Assembly: GCA_023415305.1 (NCBI GenBank) | Contig: JAEZKZ010000099.1 | Span: 18,244 to 82,243, forward strand | Length of the DNA: 64,000 nt | Origin: Bacillota bacterium | Lineage (GTDB): Bacteria; Bacillota; Clostridia; Acetivibrionales; DSM-1351 | Direction: 5' to 3' | Program-made: the position numbers and the translations under genes | Notes under the pieces: generated by a model | Database searches by the model: none | What the model saw: the letters and a program-made list of their open reading frames with translations, nothing else | Told to the model about the DNA's origin: nothing | Shown: positions 1 to 9,391 of the stretch, piece after piece | How the letters are laid out: each line of letters starts with the position of its first letter | Position numbering within the stretch: the first letter of the stretch is position 1

Positions 1-1
1 G

Positions 2-178
2 GATGCCATTGTGATGCATCCGGGACCTGTAAACAGGGGGGTAGAGCTTTCATCAGCAGTTATGGACGGAGATCAATCTACCATTGATGAGCAGGTTACA
101 AACGGTGTTGCCATTAGAATGGCTTTACTATATCTATTGACCAGAAGGAATGCGATGGAAAGTGAGAGCAATTTATAG
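2..178 (+). CDS. pyrB: Aspartate carbamoyltransferase, 3' end only
   Basis: The first 58 codons of the window, in the frame starting at base 2, read DAIVMHPGPVNRGVELSSAV and end at TAG (176-178). HPGPVNRGVE is the conserved C-terminal motif of the catalytic subunit of aspartate transcarbamylase, which makes carbamoyl aspartate in pyrimidine synthesis. The gene is cut by the window edge, so the carbamoyl phosphate domain is not visible. It lies 68 bp before pyrC and is evidently part of the same operon. Confidence 0.9.
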   Translation, partial: DAIVMHPGPVNRGVELSSAVMDGDQSTIDEQVTNGVAIRMALLYLLTRRNAMESESNL

Positions 179-246
179 TTTACCGCTCATCGCATAGCCA
201 AAACCTGCTTTGCAGATTTTGAAAGTATATATTTGGAGGAAGTCAC

Positions 247-1533
247 ATGAAGTTATTGATTAAAAATGGACATGTTATAGATGCTAAAAGCGGTCTGGAC
301 AAGGTCACCGATATTTTGATCGAGGATGGAGTTGTAGCTGAAATTGGAAATGAAATTGATTCTACAGGCTGCGAAATAATTCAAGCAGAAGGAATGTATG
401 TTATACCGGGGCTTGTGGACGCCCATTGCCATCTGAGAGATCCGGGCTTTGAGTATAAGGAAGACATAGAATCAGGAACAAGGAGTGCTGCAAAAGGAGG
501 GTTTACATCGGTAGCCTGTATGCCTAACACAAATCCTGTTCTGGACAATGAGGCAATGATAAAATATGTTATAAATAAAGCAAAGTCAGACGGGTTGGTG
601 AATGTGTATCCCATAGGAGCTGTATCAAAAGGACTCAAGGGTGAGGAGTTAAGCGAAATAGGAGAGCTGAAGTTCGCAGGCGCTGTTGCACTTTCAGATG
701 ACGGGAGACCGGTAAACAACTCTTCCTTAATGAAAAAAGCAATGCAGTATGCATCAATGTTTGATATAACCATAATTTCACACTGCGAAGACCTGGACCT
801 GGTTGATGAAGGTCTGATGAATGAAGGCTACTACTCATCAATATTAGGATTGAAGGGAAATCCGTCACCTGCCGAGGAGGTTATGATTGCAAGAGATCTC
901 ATACTGGCAGAATATACAAAGGCAACCGTTCATATAGCTCATGTGAGCACTGAACTTGGTGTGGATTTAATAAGGAATGCAAAAAGAAGAGGTGTAAGGG
1001 TTACGGCAGAAACCTGTCCACATTACTTTGCACTGACAGATCAAGCCTGTGAAGGCTTTAATACAAACGCTAAAGTAAATCCTCCTTTAAGAACTCAAAA
1101 GGACGTTGATGCCATTATTGAGGGTCTGAAGGATGGAACCATAGATATCATATCAACAGATCACGCGCCTCATCACAAGGACGAAAAGAATGTTGAATTC
1201 AAACAGGCCTCAAACGGAATGGTTGGATTTGAAACTGCTTTCCCACTGGCAATAACCTATCTGGTAAAACCTGGTCATCTTACACTAAATCAACTGGTAA
1301 AAAAAATGTGTGTCAATCCTTCGAAAATGCTCGGTTTGAATAAAGGGGCAATTGAAGTCGGATTTAGTGCAGATCTAATGGTTTTCAATATTAATGAGCA
1401 ATATACTGTAGACATAAATAAACTGGAATCAAAGAGTAAAAACTCACCTTTTAATGGTTTTAAACTCTTTGGACAGCCTCAATATACAATAATCGGCGGG
1501 AATCCGGTAGTAAGGTCGGGACAGCTGATATAA
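247..1533 (+). CDS. pyrC: Dihydroorotase
   Basis: A 428-residue amidohydrolase that closes carbamoyl aspartate to dihydroorotate in the cytoplasm. The metal-binding HxH is at residues 60-62 (DAHCHLRDPG), the bridging-lysine region and later metal histidines are in HIAHVSTE, and the catalytic aspartate motif is DHAPHH. Length and motifs fit class I bacterial PyrC. The start has a GGAGG box ten bases upstream. It follows pyrB and precedes pyrF, as usual in clostridial pyr operons. No defects seen. Confidence 0.97.
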   Translation: MKLLIKNGHVIDAKSGLDKVTDILIEDGVVAEIGNEIDSTGCEIIQAEGMYVIPGLVDAHCHLRDPGFEYKEDIESGTRSAAKGGFTSVACMPNTNPVLDNEAMIKYVINKAKSDGLVNVYPIGAVSKGLKGEELSEIGELKFAGAVALSDDGRPVNNSSLMKKAMQYASMFDITIISHCEDLDLVDEGLMNEGYYSSILGLKGNPSPAEEVMIARDLILAEYTKATVHIAHVSTELGVDLIRNAKRRGVRVTAETCPHYFALTDQACEGFNTNAKVNPPLRTQKDVDAIIEGLKDGTIDIISTDHAPHHKDEKNVEFKQASNGMVGFETAFPLAITYLVKPGHLTLNQLVKKMCVNPSKMLGLNKGAIEVGFSADLMVFNINEQYTVDINKLESKSKNSPFNGFKLFGQPQYTIIGGNPVVRSGQLI

Positions 1534-1550
1534 CCAGGAAATAGCAGATG

Positions 1551-1628
1551 TTTTTCACGCAGTGAAAAGCCACTACATGTATTTTCATTACTTACTATTT
1601 GTGTACGCGCCATGCGCGTGGATGGGAG
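1551..1628 (+). repeat. Hairpin-SD repeat cassette upstream of pyrF
   Basis: An A/T-rich inverted repeat (TTTTTCAC-GCA-GTGAAAA) is followed by the motif TTTCATTAC...TATTTGTG, a GC-rich hairpin ACGCGC-CAT-GCGCGT (1605-1619) and the Shine-Dalgarno GGGAG (1624-1628). The same arrangement recurs in front of at least ten other genes in this window. The cassette is translatable in the pyrF frame, which makes pyrF appear 24 codons longer than it is. Confidence 0.8.
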
Positions 1629-1633
1629 ATAAT

Positions 1634-2575
1634 ATGTTTATTGACAGACTTATTGAAGGTATCAGGGAAAAGAATAATCCTACAGTTGTGGGACTGGATC
1701 CGAAGCTTGAATATGTGCCCTCATTTATCAAGGAAAAAGCTTTCAAAGAATATGGAGTAAACCTGAAAGGAGCAGCACAGGCTATTATTCAATTTAACAA
1801 GCAGTTGATAGATGCCATTTATGACCAGGTGCCTGCTGTAAAACCTCAGTTGGCCTACTATGAAATGTATGGCGTTCAGGGAATAGTTGCCTTTGAAGAG
1901 ACCTGCAGGCACGCGAAAAGTAAAGGAATGCTGGTTATAGCAGATGGTAAGAGGAATGATATCGGTACCACTGCAGAAGCTTACTCAAAAGCATTTTTGG
2001 GGGAAACCATACTTACAGAGGAAATAAGGGAAAAAGCTTTTGACGTGGACGCGCTGACGGTCAGTCCATATCTCGGAGTTGATGGAATTAAGCCGTTTAT
2101 TGAGGACTGTGCTAATAACGATAAAGGAATATTCGTACTCGTAAAAACCTCAAATAAATCCTCAGGACAGCTTCAGGATCTTGTAACACAGGATTGCAGA
2201 AGTATTTATGAAATAATGGCCGCATATGTAAACGACTGGGGTAAAAATGTCAAAGGACAATATGGTTACAGCAGCGTGGGAGCTGTGGTTGGAGCTACTT
2301 ATCCGAACCAGGCCAAGCTGCTGAGGTCAATAATGAAGCACGCATATATCCTTGTACCAGGTTACGGAGCTCAAGGAGGAACAGCAAAGGATTGTACTTA
2401 CAGCTTTAACAAGGACGGGTTGGGAGCCATAGTAAATGCCTCCAGAAGTGTAATGTGTGCATACATGTCAGAAAACTGGAAGGACCGTTATAGTGAGGAC
2501 AGTTTTGCTGAAGCTGCCAGAGCAGAGGTTATCCGGATGAAAGATGATTTAAACAGTGCTCTTGCGCAAAGATAA
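1634..2575 (+). CDS. pyrF: Orotidine 5'-phosphate decarboxylase
   Basis: A 313-residue type-2 OMP decarboxylase that makes UMP from OMP. Catalytic residues lie in ADGKRNDIGTTAEAY; phosphate-binding motifs are VVGATYPNQ and VPGYGAQGG. I chose ATG 1634 because GGGAG lies 5 bases before it. The frame is open to an ATG at 1562, but those 24 residues are encoded by the dispersed hairpin-SD repeat and are not family-conserved. It sits between pyrC and carA, 11 bp before the carA ribosome-binding region. Confidence 0.95.
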   Translation: MFIDRLIEGIREKNNPTVVGLDPKLEYVPSFIKEKAFKEYGVNLKGAAQAIIQFNKQLIDAIYDQVPAVKPQLAYYEMYGVQGIVAFEETCRHAKSKGMLVIADGKRNDIGTTAEAYSKAFLGETILTEEIREKAFDVDALTVSPYLGVDGIKPFIEDCANNDKGIFVLVKTSNKSSGQLQDLVTQDCRSIYEIMAAYVNDWGKNVKGQYGYSSVGAVVGATYPNQAKLLRSIMKHAYILVPGYGAQGGTAKDCTYSFNKDGLGAIVNASRSVMCAYMSENWKDRYSEDSFAEAARAEVIRMKDDLNSALAQR

Positions 2576-2598
2576 TTTTTGAAATAATGGAGGTCAGA

Positions 2599-3675
2599 AT
2601 GAAGGCTTTTTTATTGCTTGAAGATGGAACAGTTTTTGAAGGAAACAGTTTTGGCATGGAAGGCAAGGTTGTAGGTGAAGTTGTGTTTAACACAGGAATG
2701 ACCGGGTATCAGGAGGTGCTGACAGATCCCTCCTATTGCGGACAGATAGTATGTATGACTTACCCGCTGATAGGAAATTACGGAGTAAACTTTGATGATA
2801 TTGAATCTCTGAAGCCTCAGGTAAAGGGCTTTATAGTAAGAGAGTTATGTAAAACACCCAGCAACTGGAGATCAATAGAATCACTTAATGAGTATTTGAA
2901 AAGAAATGAAATAATTGGGCTGGAAGGCATAGACACAAGAGCCCTTACCATAATACTGAGAGACAAGGGTACCATGAAGGGAACAATAGTGACAGGAGAA
3001 ACCCTTGAAGAAATTGAAGAAAGAATTGCAGAAGTAAAAAGCTATACCATAAGTAATCCCGTATTGCAGGTAACAACCCCCGAGGTAAAACATTACAACG
3101 GTGAGGGTTATAGAATAGCACTTCTGGATTATGGTCTAAAGAAAAACATCGTCAGGTCTTTGCTGAATAGAAATTGTGAAGTTTATGTATTCCCATGTAC
3201 AGCGACTGCTGAAGAGGTTCTGGCTATTGAGCCTGACGGAATAATGCTTTCAAACGGACCTGGAGATCCGAAGGATTGTCAGTTCCAAATTGAAAATATA
3301 CAAAAGCTTATTGGGAAAAAACCTATTTTCGGTATATGTCTTGGACATCAACTCACAGCACTGGCAAACGGTGCAAATACCGAAAAGCTCAAATATGGTC
3401 ATAGAGGCTGTAATCATCCGGTTAAGGATTTGCAGAAGGACATGACCTATATTACCTCACAAAATCATGGCTATACCATAGTGAAAGAATCCCTTAACCC
3501 CGAAGTAATGAGCATAAGCCATATAAATATGAATGACGGCACAATAGAAGGCCTGAAATATAAGAATGCACCTTTGTTTACAGTACAATTCCATCCTGAG
3601 GCATCACCGGGTCCCGGTGACACGGCTTATCTCTTTGACGAATTTATTAAAATGATAGACCAATCCAAAATGTAA
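2599..3675 (+). CDS. carA: Carbamoyl-phosphate synthase small subunit
   Basis: A 358-residue glutamine amidotransferase subunit that supplies ammonia to CarB. The N-terminal CPSase domain starts MKAFLLLEDGTVFEG; the class I amidotransferase domain has the nucleophile in GICLGHQL and the His/Glu pair in FHPEASPGP. ATG 2599 is preferred over ATG 2587 because the earlier ATG overlaps the GGAGG box that serves the later one. It belongs to the pyr operon; carB follows after 238 bp. Confidence 0.96.
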   Translation: MKAFLLLEDGTVFEGNSFGMEGKVVGEVVFNTGMTGYQEVLTDPSYCGQIVCMTYPLIGNYGVNFDDIESLKPQVKGFIVRELCKTPSNWRSIESLNEYLKRNEIIGLEGIDTRALTIILRDKGTMKGTIVTGETLEEIEERIAEVKSYTISNPVLQVTTPEVKHYNGEGYRIALLDYGLKKNIVRSLLNRNCEVYVFPCTATAEEVLAIEPDGIMLSNGPGDPKDCQFQIENIQKLIGKKPIFGICLGHQLTALANGANTEKLKYGHRGCNHPVKDLQKDMTYITSQNHGYTIVKESLNPEVMSISHINMNDGTIEGLKYKNAPLFTVQFHPEASPGPGDTAYLFDEFIKMIDQSKM

Positions 3676-3734
3676 TTTAACTGAAAATCATAAATGTAAA
3701 GTGTGAAAATAAAAACCAGAGCGTCATAGCTGCA

Positions 3735-3907
3735 TTTCACGCCGGAAAAACATAAATGTTTTTCATTCATAAATATATAGCCGCTTAACGGCAGTTAGGA
3801 GAAGCGTGAAAGTATAGGATAGAGCGACAAAACTACCTTTTACGCTTGGAAAAAACATTAAATGTTTTTTATCACTATATATGTAGCCGCTGCGCGGCAG
3901 TAAGGAG
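3735..3907 (+). repeat. Two tandem hairpin-SD repeat cassettes upstream of carB
   Basis: Copy 1 (3735-3801) and copy 2 (3838-3907) share the order AAAAACAT/ATGTTTTT A/T-rich hairpin, a TTCATT or TATCACT stretch, GCCGC-type GC hairpin (GCCG-CTTAA-CGGC; GCCGC-TGC-GCGGC) and GGAG. Only copy 2 is next to carB. After the copy 1 GGAG there is a minimal reading frame GTG AAA GTA TAG (3806-3817). The stem sequences differ between copies but pairing is kept. Confidence 0.75.
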
Positions 3908-3913
3908 AGAAGA

Positions 3914-6900
3914 ATGCCAAAACGTAACGATATTCACAAGGTACTGGTCATCGGGTCAGGTCCCATTATCATAGGTCAGGCTGCAGAGTTTGATTACGCG
4001 GGAACACAGGCCTGCCAGGCACTTAAGGAAGAAGGAATAGAGGTTGTTCTTGTAAACAGTAATCCTGCAACAATTATGACCGATACAAATATAGCTGATA
4101 AGGTATACATAGAACCCCTTAAAGCTGAAGTTATCAAAAATATTATAAGAACAGAAAAGCCTGACAGCATCCTGCCTACCCTTGGAGGACAGACAGGACT
4201 TAACCTTGCTATGGAGCTAGCCGAGTCGGGCTTCCTTGAAGAGCAGGGAGTAAAGCTTCTCGGAACTGCAACCGAAGCTATAAAGATGGCTGAGGACAGA
4301 CAGGATTTCAAGGATACAATGGAACGTATAGGCGAGCCTTGTATAGCAAGTAAGGTTGTAACAACCATTGAGGATGCAGTGTCTTTCGCAAAAGAAATAG
4401 ATTATCCGGTTATAGTAAGACCGGCTTATACGCTGGGAGGTACCGGAGGAGGAATTGTTAATAATGAAGAGGAATTAAGGGAAATTGGCGGACATGGTTT
4501 AAGACTAAGCCGTGTTCATCAGGTACTCATTGAAAAATGTATCTCAGGCTGGAAGGAAATAGAGTACGAAGTAATGCGTGACAGCAAGGGCAATGTAATT
4601 ACAGTCTGCAACATGGAAAACATTGACCCTGTCGGCGTACACACAGGGGACAGTATAGTCGTAGCTCCTTCTCAGACGCTGGCTGATAAGGAATACCAGA
4701 TGCTGAGAACCTCAGCACTTAAAATAATATCGGCACTGGGAATACAGGGCGGCTGTAATGTTCAGTATGCTTTGCACCCCACAAGCTTTGAATACGCTGT
4801 AATCGAGGTAAACCCAAGGGTTAGCCGTTCCTCAGCTCTTGCCTCAAAAGCCACCGGCTACCCTATAGCAAAGGTTGCCTCAAAAATAGCAATCGGCTAT
4901 GGTCTGGATGAAATAAAAAATGCTGTTACAGGTAAAACCTATGCCTGCTTCGAACCTACCCTGGACTATGTTGTAGTCAAGATACCGAAATGGCCCTTCG
5001 ATAAATTCGTTAAGGCAAAGAGGACTCTTGGTACTCAGATGAAGGCAACCGGAGAGGTAATGTCCATCAGCAGCTCCTTTGAAGCCGCTCTTATGAAGGC
5101 GATACGCTCTCTCGAACTTGGAATATTTACCCTCGAGCAGGATATTTACAAGAAGCTGGACGGGAAAGAACTTGTGAGGAAGCTCTCAGACATAAATGAT
5201 GAAAGAATATTTGTAATAGCCGAAGCAATCCGTCGTTCGGTAACACTTGAAGAAATTCACGAAATCACCAAAATTGATTACTTCTTCCTCTGCAAAATTA
5301 AAGAACTGGTGTTGATGGAGGAAAAATTAAAATCCTTTGCTCCTGAGGAGCTTACTAACGAAATTATGAGGAAGGCTAAGAAATTAGGCTTCACAGACAG
5401 GATTATCGCAAAGCTTACCGGGGCTCCAAAGGAACAGATAACAAGCCTTAGAAAACAGCAAGGTATTAAAGCTGCCTACAAAATGGTTGACACCTGTGCT
5501 GCCGAGTTTGAAGCGGCTACACCTTACTATTACTCAACTTATGATAACTTCTCTGAAGTAAAGCAGTCAGACAAGGAAAAGGTTCTGGTATTAGGTTCAG
5601 GCCCTATCAGAATCGGTCAGGGTATTGAATTTGACTACTGTTCTGTTCACTCGGTTTGGGCATTAAAAGAAATGGGTTACGAAACAATTATTGCAAATAA
5701 CAATCCTGAAACAGTGAGTACCGACTTTGATACTGCAGATAAGCTCTACTTTGAGCCCCTAACCCCTGAAGACGTTGAAAACATTGTTGAAGCCGAGAAT
5801 CCCAAGGGTGCCATTGTACAATTCGGAGGACAGACGGCCATAAAGCTGACAAAAGCACTTGATGAAATGGGTGTAAAAATATTCGGAACTGAACCTAAAA
5901 ACGTTGACGCGGCCGAAGACAGGGAAAAATTTGATGAAATACTTGAAAAGACTGGTATTCCAAGACCACAGGGTAAAACCATATTTACACTTGAAGAGGC
6001 TTTGTCGGCTGCAAATGAACTGGGCTATCCGGTACTTGTAAGACCTTCCTATGTTCTTGGCGGACAGGGTATGGAAATTGCCTTCAGTGACAAGGATGTT
6101 GCCGAGTTTATGGAAATAATAAATAGAACGGTACAGGAGCATCCTATTCTGATAGATAAATATATGATGGGTAAGGAAATAGAGGTTGACGCTATCTGCG
6201 ACGGGGAAAACATACTGATTCCAGGTATCATGGAGCATCTGGAAAGAGCAGGTGTGCACTCCGGGGACAGTATATCGGTTTATCCCACCCAGACAGTCAG
6301 TGACAAGATAAAAAAGGTTATTGTAGACTATACTGAACGTCTTGCAAAGGCCTTGAATGTTGTAGGACTTGTTAATATACAGTATGTTGTTTACAACAAT
6401 GAGGTTTATGTAATAGAGGTTAATCCAAGGTCAAGCCGTACGGTACCTTATATCAGCAAAGTCACAGGAATACCGATGGTTAATCTTGCTACCAAGTGTA
6501 TGATGGGTATGAAACTCAGCGACTTTAAGTTTGGAACAGGCCTTTATAAAGAACCTGAGTACGTATCTGTAAAGGTACCGGTATTCTCCTTCGAAAAGCT
6601 ACATGATGTTGATATCAGCCTTGGACCTGAAATGAAGTCCACCGGCGAGGTTCTGGGAATTTCAGATAACTTCCCCGAAGCGCTTTACAAGGGTATCATT
6701 GCATCAGGAATCAAGCTGCCTCAGAAGGGTGACGGGATACTGATGACGGTAAGAGATTCCGACAAGCCTGAACTGCTTCAGATAGCAGAAGAATTTGAGA
6801 AGATGGGCTTTACGCTGTATGCAACAGGAAAGACAGCTCATATGCTGAACCACCACGGAATAGCAACAAATTCAGTAAAGAAGCTGGATGAGGGTTCGCC

Positions 6901-7126
6901 TAACATATTGGATCTGATCCAATCAGGAAAGCTGGGTATGATTATAAATACTCCTACAAAGGGCAGAAAACCTGATAGAGACGGTTTCAAGATCAGAAGA
7001 AAAGCAGTGGAAATGTCAATACCCTGCTTAACTTCACTGGATACGGCTGCAGCAATTATTAAGTGCCTCAAGCTTGGCAAGACCGAAGGCCAATTGGATG
7101 TATTGAACCTGAGCATTTTTGAATAG
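3914..7126 (+). CDS. carB: Carbamoyl-phosphate synthase large subunit
   Basis: A 1070-residue protein of normal family length that makes carbamoyl phosphate from bicarbonate, ammonia and two ATP. Two duplicated ATP-grasp halves are visible: the first begins KVLVIGSGPIIIGQAAEFDY and the second KVLVLGSGPIRIGQGIEFDY (about residue 556). Each has an NPRxSRSSA/NPRSSRT metal-binding motif. The C-terminal MGS-like allosteric domain covers about the last 130 residues. The start lies six bases after GGAG of a repeat cassette. Several long antisense reading frames here are shadows. Confidence 0.97.
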   Translation: MPKRNDIHKVLVIGSGPIIIGQAAEFDYAGTQACQALKEEGIEVVLVNSNPATIMTDTNIADKVYIEPLKAEVIKNIIRTEKPDSILPTLGGQTGLNLAMELAESGFLEEQGVKLLGTATEAIKMAEDRQDFKDTMERIGEPCIASKVVTTIEDAVSFAKEIDYPVIVRPAYTLGGTGGGIVNNEEELREIGGHGLRLSRVHQVLIEKCISGWKEIEYEVMRDSKGNVITVCNMENIDPVGVHTGDSIVVAPSQTLADKEYQMLRTSALKIISALGIQGGCNVQYALHPTSFEYAVIEVNPRVSRSSALASKATGYPIAKVASKIAIGYGLDEIKNAVTGKTYACFEPTLDYVVVKIPKWPFDKFVKAKRTLGTQMKATGEVMSISSSFEAALMKAIRSLELGIFTLEQDIYKKLDGKELVRKLSDINDERIFVIAEAIRRSVTLEEIHEITKIDYFFLCKIKELVLMEEKLKSFAPEELTNEIMRKAKKLGFTDRIIAKLTGAPKEQITSLRKQQGIKAAYKMVDTCAAEFEAATPYYYSTYDNFSEVKQSDKEKVLVLGSGPIRIGQGIEFDYCSVHSVWALKEMGYETIIANNNPETVSTDFDTADKLYFEPLTPEDVENIVEAENPKGAIVQFGGQTAIKLTKALDEMGVKIFGTEPKNVDAAEDREKFDEILEKTGIPRPQGKTIFTLEEALSAANELGYPVLVRPSYVLGGQGMEIAFSDKDVAEFMEIINRTVQEHPILIDKYMMGKEIEVDAICDGENILIPGIMEHLERAGVHSGDSISVYPTQTVSDKIKKVIVDYTERLAKALNVVGLVNIQYVVYNNEVYVIEVNPRSSRTVPYISKVTGIPMVNLATKCMMGMKLSDFKFGTGLYKEPEYVSVKVPVFSFEKLHDVDISLGPEMKSTGEVLGISDNFPEALYKGIIASGIKLPQKGDGILMTVRDSDKPELLQIAEEFEKMGFTLYATGKTAHMLNHHGIATNSVKKLDEGSPNILDLIQSGKLGMIINTPTKGRKPDRDGFKIRRKAVEMSIPCLTSLDTAAAIIKCLKLGKTEGQLDVLNLSIFE

Positions 7127-7560
7127 AGAAATTGAGAGCTTTTGATATTAGAACATTATTAGTATTGATACCAGGCCAGTATTAAATTTTTAAGTACTCC
7201 CGTACGAGCTTCAGTAAATTTATTGCTCCCAAATTTATTACATGAAATAGTACGGTTCACCACAAATATTTTGCCGGGCAGCTACTCGAACATCCTGTTC
7301 TCGGAGTGCTGCATTAAAACTAAAGTGACATCCTGTCACTTTACCGGCTAAAATACTTGTGCTTTACAAAGTCAATTTCTATTAAAAGAATAAAACTTGA
7401 AAATAAAGAGAAAGAAATTGACTCGACAATTTCAAGCAATAAATTTGAACTGAGCCTCTCATTTACTGAAGATGTACTCGCGTACTAAATAAAAGAAACT
7501 TGCCTGGACAAGGACAGGAAATAATGTTACTAATTCAGAAGCTCAGCAAAGGAGGTAACA
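7127..7560 (+). other. Structured carB-pyrK intergenic region
   Basis: There is no gene in this 434-bp gap. It holds several inverted repeats: a nested stem GCAGC...GCTGC enclosing GAACA-TCC-TGTTC (about 7276-7314), a perfect 9-bp hairpin AAAGTGACA-TCC-TGTCACTTT (about 7322-7342), and a long-range perfect 11-bp pair AGTCAATTTCT / AGAAATTGACT (about 7370-7425). None is followed by a clear U-tract. The gene pyrK starts after AAAGGAGG. I do not recognise a known riboswitch or a PyrR site. Confidence 0.6.
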
Positions 7561-8340
7561 ATGGCAAAAGTTCTAAAGGAACAGATCGCAGAGCTTCAAA
7601 TGCTCTGTGACGATGTTTACAAAATGACCATAAAATCTAAGTATGTTGCGCAGAATGCTTTACCGGGTCAATTTGTAAACGTAAGGTGTGGAGATATAGA
7701 TGCTCTTCTCAGAAGGCCAATCAGTATTTGCGATGTAAACAAGGCAGAAAATACCTTTGATATTGTTTTTCAGGTTAAGGGTAATGGAACTGAGAAGCTT
7801 AGCTGTAAATGCATGGGTGAAGTTGACATAATGGCTCCGCTTGGGAAGCCATTTGCCATAGACAATGAGCATAAAAGTATTGTCGTTGTTGGAGGAGGTA
7901 TCGGAACCTTCCCACTGCTGTATCTGCTAAACAGCAGTAAAGCAGAGCAAAAGACGGCTCTCCTTGGATTCAGAACCAAAGCTGCAGTGGTGCTGGAAAC
8001 ACGGTTCCGGGCCGCAGCACAGCATGTGGAAATAGCTACTGATGACGGTTCCTACGGTAAGCAGGCTTTTGTCACAGAGCTGCTGGAACAGCACATACTT
8101 GAGCAAAAGCCTGATATAGTGTATACTTGCGGCCCTGCTGTCATGATGCAGAAGGTGGCGGCTATTGCAGAAAAGAACGGCATACCCTGCCAGGTTTCCA
8201 TGGAACAGAGGATGGGTTGCGGTATAGGAGCCTGTCTGGTATGTGCTTGTAAAACCAAAAGGGGAGAGGATGACTGGGGCTTCAGTCATGTCTGCAAGGA
8301 CGGCCCGGTTTTCTGGAGTACTGAAATTAACTGGGACTAA
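7561..8340 (+). CDS. pyrK: Dihydroorotate dehydrogenase electron transfer subunit
   Basis: A 259-residue flavoprotein of the ferredoxin reductase type that passes electrons from PyrD to NAD. The FAD motif is RRPISICDV, the NAD-binding glycine motif VVVGGGIGTFPLL, and the C-terminal [2Fe-2S] cysteines lie in GCGIGACLVCACK and HVCKDGPVF. It starts after a strong AAGGAGG and is followed directly by pyrD, with which it forms the type 1B heterotetramer. Confidence 0.96.
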   Translation: MAKVLKEQIAELQMLCDDVYKMTIKSKYVAQNALPGQFVNVRCGDIDALLRRPISICDVNKAENTFDIVFQVKGNGTEKLSCKCMGEVDIMAPLGKPFAIDNEHKSIVVVGGGIGTFPLLYLLNSSKAEQKTALLGFRTKAAVVLETRFRAAAQHVEIATDDGSYGKQAFVTELLEQHILEQKPDIVYTCGPAVMMQKVAAIAEKNGIPCQVSMEQRMGCGIGACLVCACKTKRGEDDWGFSHVCKDGPVFWSTEINWD

Positions 8341-8385
8341 AGCGAAGCCAACAATAAGTATGTTCATCACTTGCTTCGCTTTAGT
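8336..8385 (+). repeat. 13-bp inverted repeat between pyrK and pyrD
   Basis: ACTAAAGCGAAGC (8336-8348) is perfectly complementary to GCTTCGCTTTAGT (8373-8385), with a 24-base loop. The left arm includes the pyrK stop codon. There is no U-tract, so it is not a typical terminator. It ends just before the pyrD GGAG and may shield the mRNA or couple translation. Confidence 0.7.
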
Positions 8386-8402
8386 ACAGATTGGAGATTC
8401 AT

Positions 8403-9323
8403 ATGTCAAACAATATTGATTTAAGTGTAAATATAGCAGGAATATATTTTAGCAATCCCGTCATTATGGCATCGGGAACATATGGCTTTGGGAAGGAGTA
8501 CAGTGAGTACATTGATCTTAATACACTCGGCGGTATATCTGTTAAAGGTCTTACTCTTAAGGAACGTAAAGGCAATCCTCCTCCAAGAATAGCCGAAACT
8601 CCCGCCGGTATTCTTAACAGCGTGGGACTTCAAAATCCCGGAGTTGAGGTTTTTAAAAAGCATGACCTGCCATTTCTAAGACAATATAAAACCAGAATAA
8701 TTGCTAACATTTCAGGAAACACCATAGAAGAATACTGTGAAATGGCCGAGATACTTGGGAGTTCGGATATCGATGCCATAGAGTTGAATGTATCCTGCCC
8801 CAATGTAAAGGCTGGAGGGCTGGCGTTTGGAACAGACCCCAGGCTTATCGAGGAAATAACCTCGTCAGTAAAGAAGTACTGCAAACAGCCTTTAATTGTA
8901 AAGCTATCCCCAAATGTAGGTGACATAAAAATTATGGCAAGGGCTGCCGAAGCTGCTGGGGCAGACTGCGTATCACTTATAAATACACTGCTGGGCATGG
9001 CTGTTGACATTCACAAGAGGAAGCCAATTCTGGCTAATAACTTCGGAGGACTTTCCGGGCCGGCTGTGAAGCCCATAGCTGTGAGGATGGTGTACGAAGC
9101 CGCTCATGCAGTTAAAATACCCGTTATAGGTATGGGAGGTATTTCCAGCGGAGACGATGCAATAGAGTTTTTACTTGCAGGTGCCAGTGCGGTTATGGTT
9201 GGTACGGCCAATTTTGTGAATCCGATGGTTCCAATAGAAATTATCAATGGAATTGAGGAATATATGAAAAAGTATGGTTGTAATAGCTTGCAGGATATCA
9301 TCGGAAAGTTGGAATTCAATTAA
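8403..9323 (+). CDS. pyrD: Dihydroorotate dehydrogenase, catalytic subunit (type 1B)
   Basis: A 306-residue FMN enzyme that oxidises dihydroorotate to orotate. The catalytic cysteine is in NVSCPNVKAGG; FMN phosphate binding is in GMGGISSGDDAIEF and MVGTANF. The chosen ATG 8403 has GGAG seven bases upstream; an in-frame TTG at 8391 overlaps that box and is less likely. Partner of pyrK just upstream. Confidence 0.96.
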   Translation: MSNNIDLSVNIAGIYFSNPVIMASGTYGFGKEYSEYIDLNTLGGISVKGLTLKERKGNPPPRIAETPAGILNSVGLQNPGVEVFKKHDLPFLRQYKTRIIANISGNTIEEYCEMAEILGSSDIDAIELNVSCPNVKAGGLAFGTDPRLIEEITSSVKKYCKQPLIVKLSPNVGDIKIMARAAEAAGADCVSLINTLLGMAVDIHKRKPILANNFGGLSGPAVKPIAVRMVYEAAHAVKIPVIGMGGISSGDDAIEFLLAGASAVMVGTANFVNPMVPIEIINGIEEYMKKYGCNSLQDIIGKLEFN

Positions 9324-9391
9324 ATGCGTTATAAACTTTTGAAAGTTTGGTATAATTAAACCGAAGCTATAATTATCTGTAGGAGGATTAA

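Noticed and set aside
5759..6259. 166-residue minus-strand open frame within carB.
   Set aside because: It is antisense to a conserved carB region, has no family features or ribosome site, and is one of many such shadows.
7127..7560. PyrR attenuator between carB and pyrK.
   Set aside because: No PyrR-binding loop consensus or terminator/antiterminator pair could be identified.
8336..8385. Inverted repeat between pyrK and pyrD as a terminator.
   Set aside because: There is no T-tract, the loop is 24 bases and pyrD must be co-expressed with pyrK.
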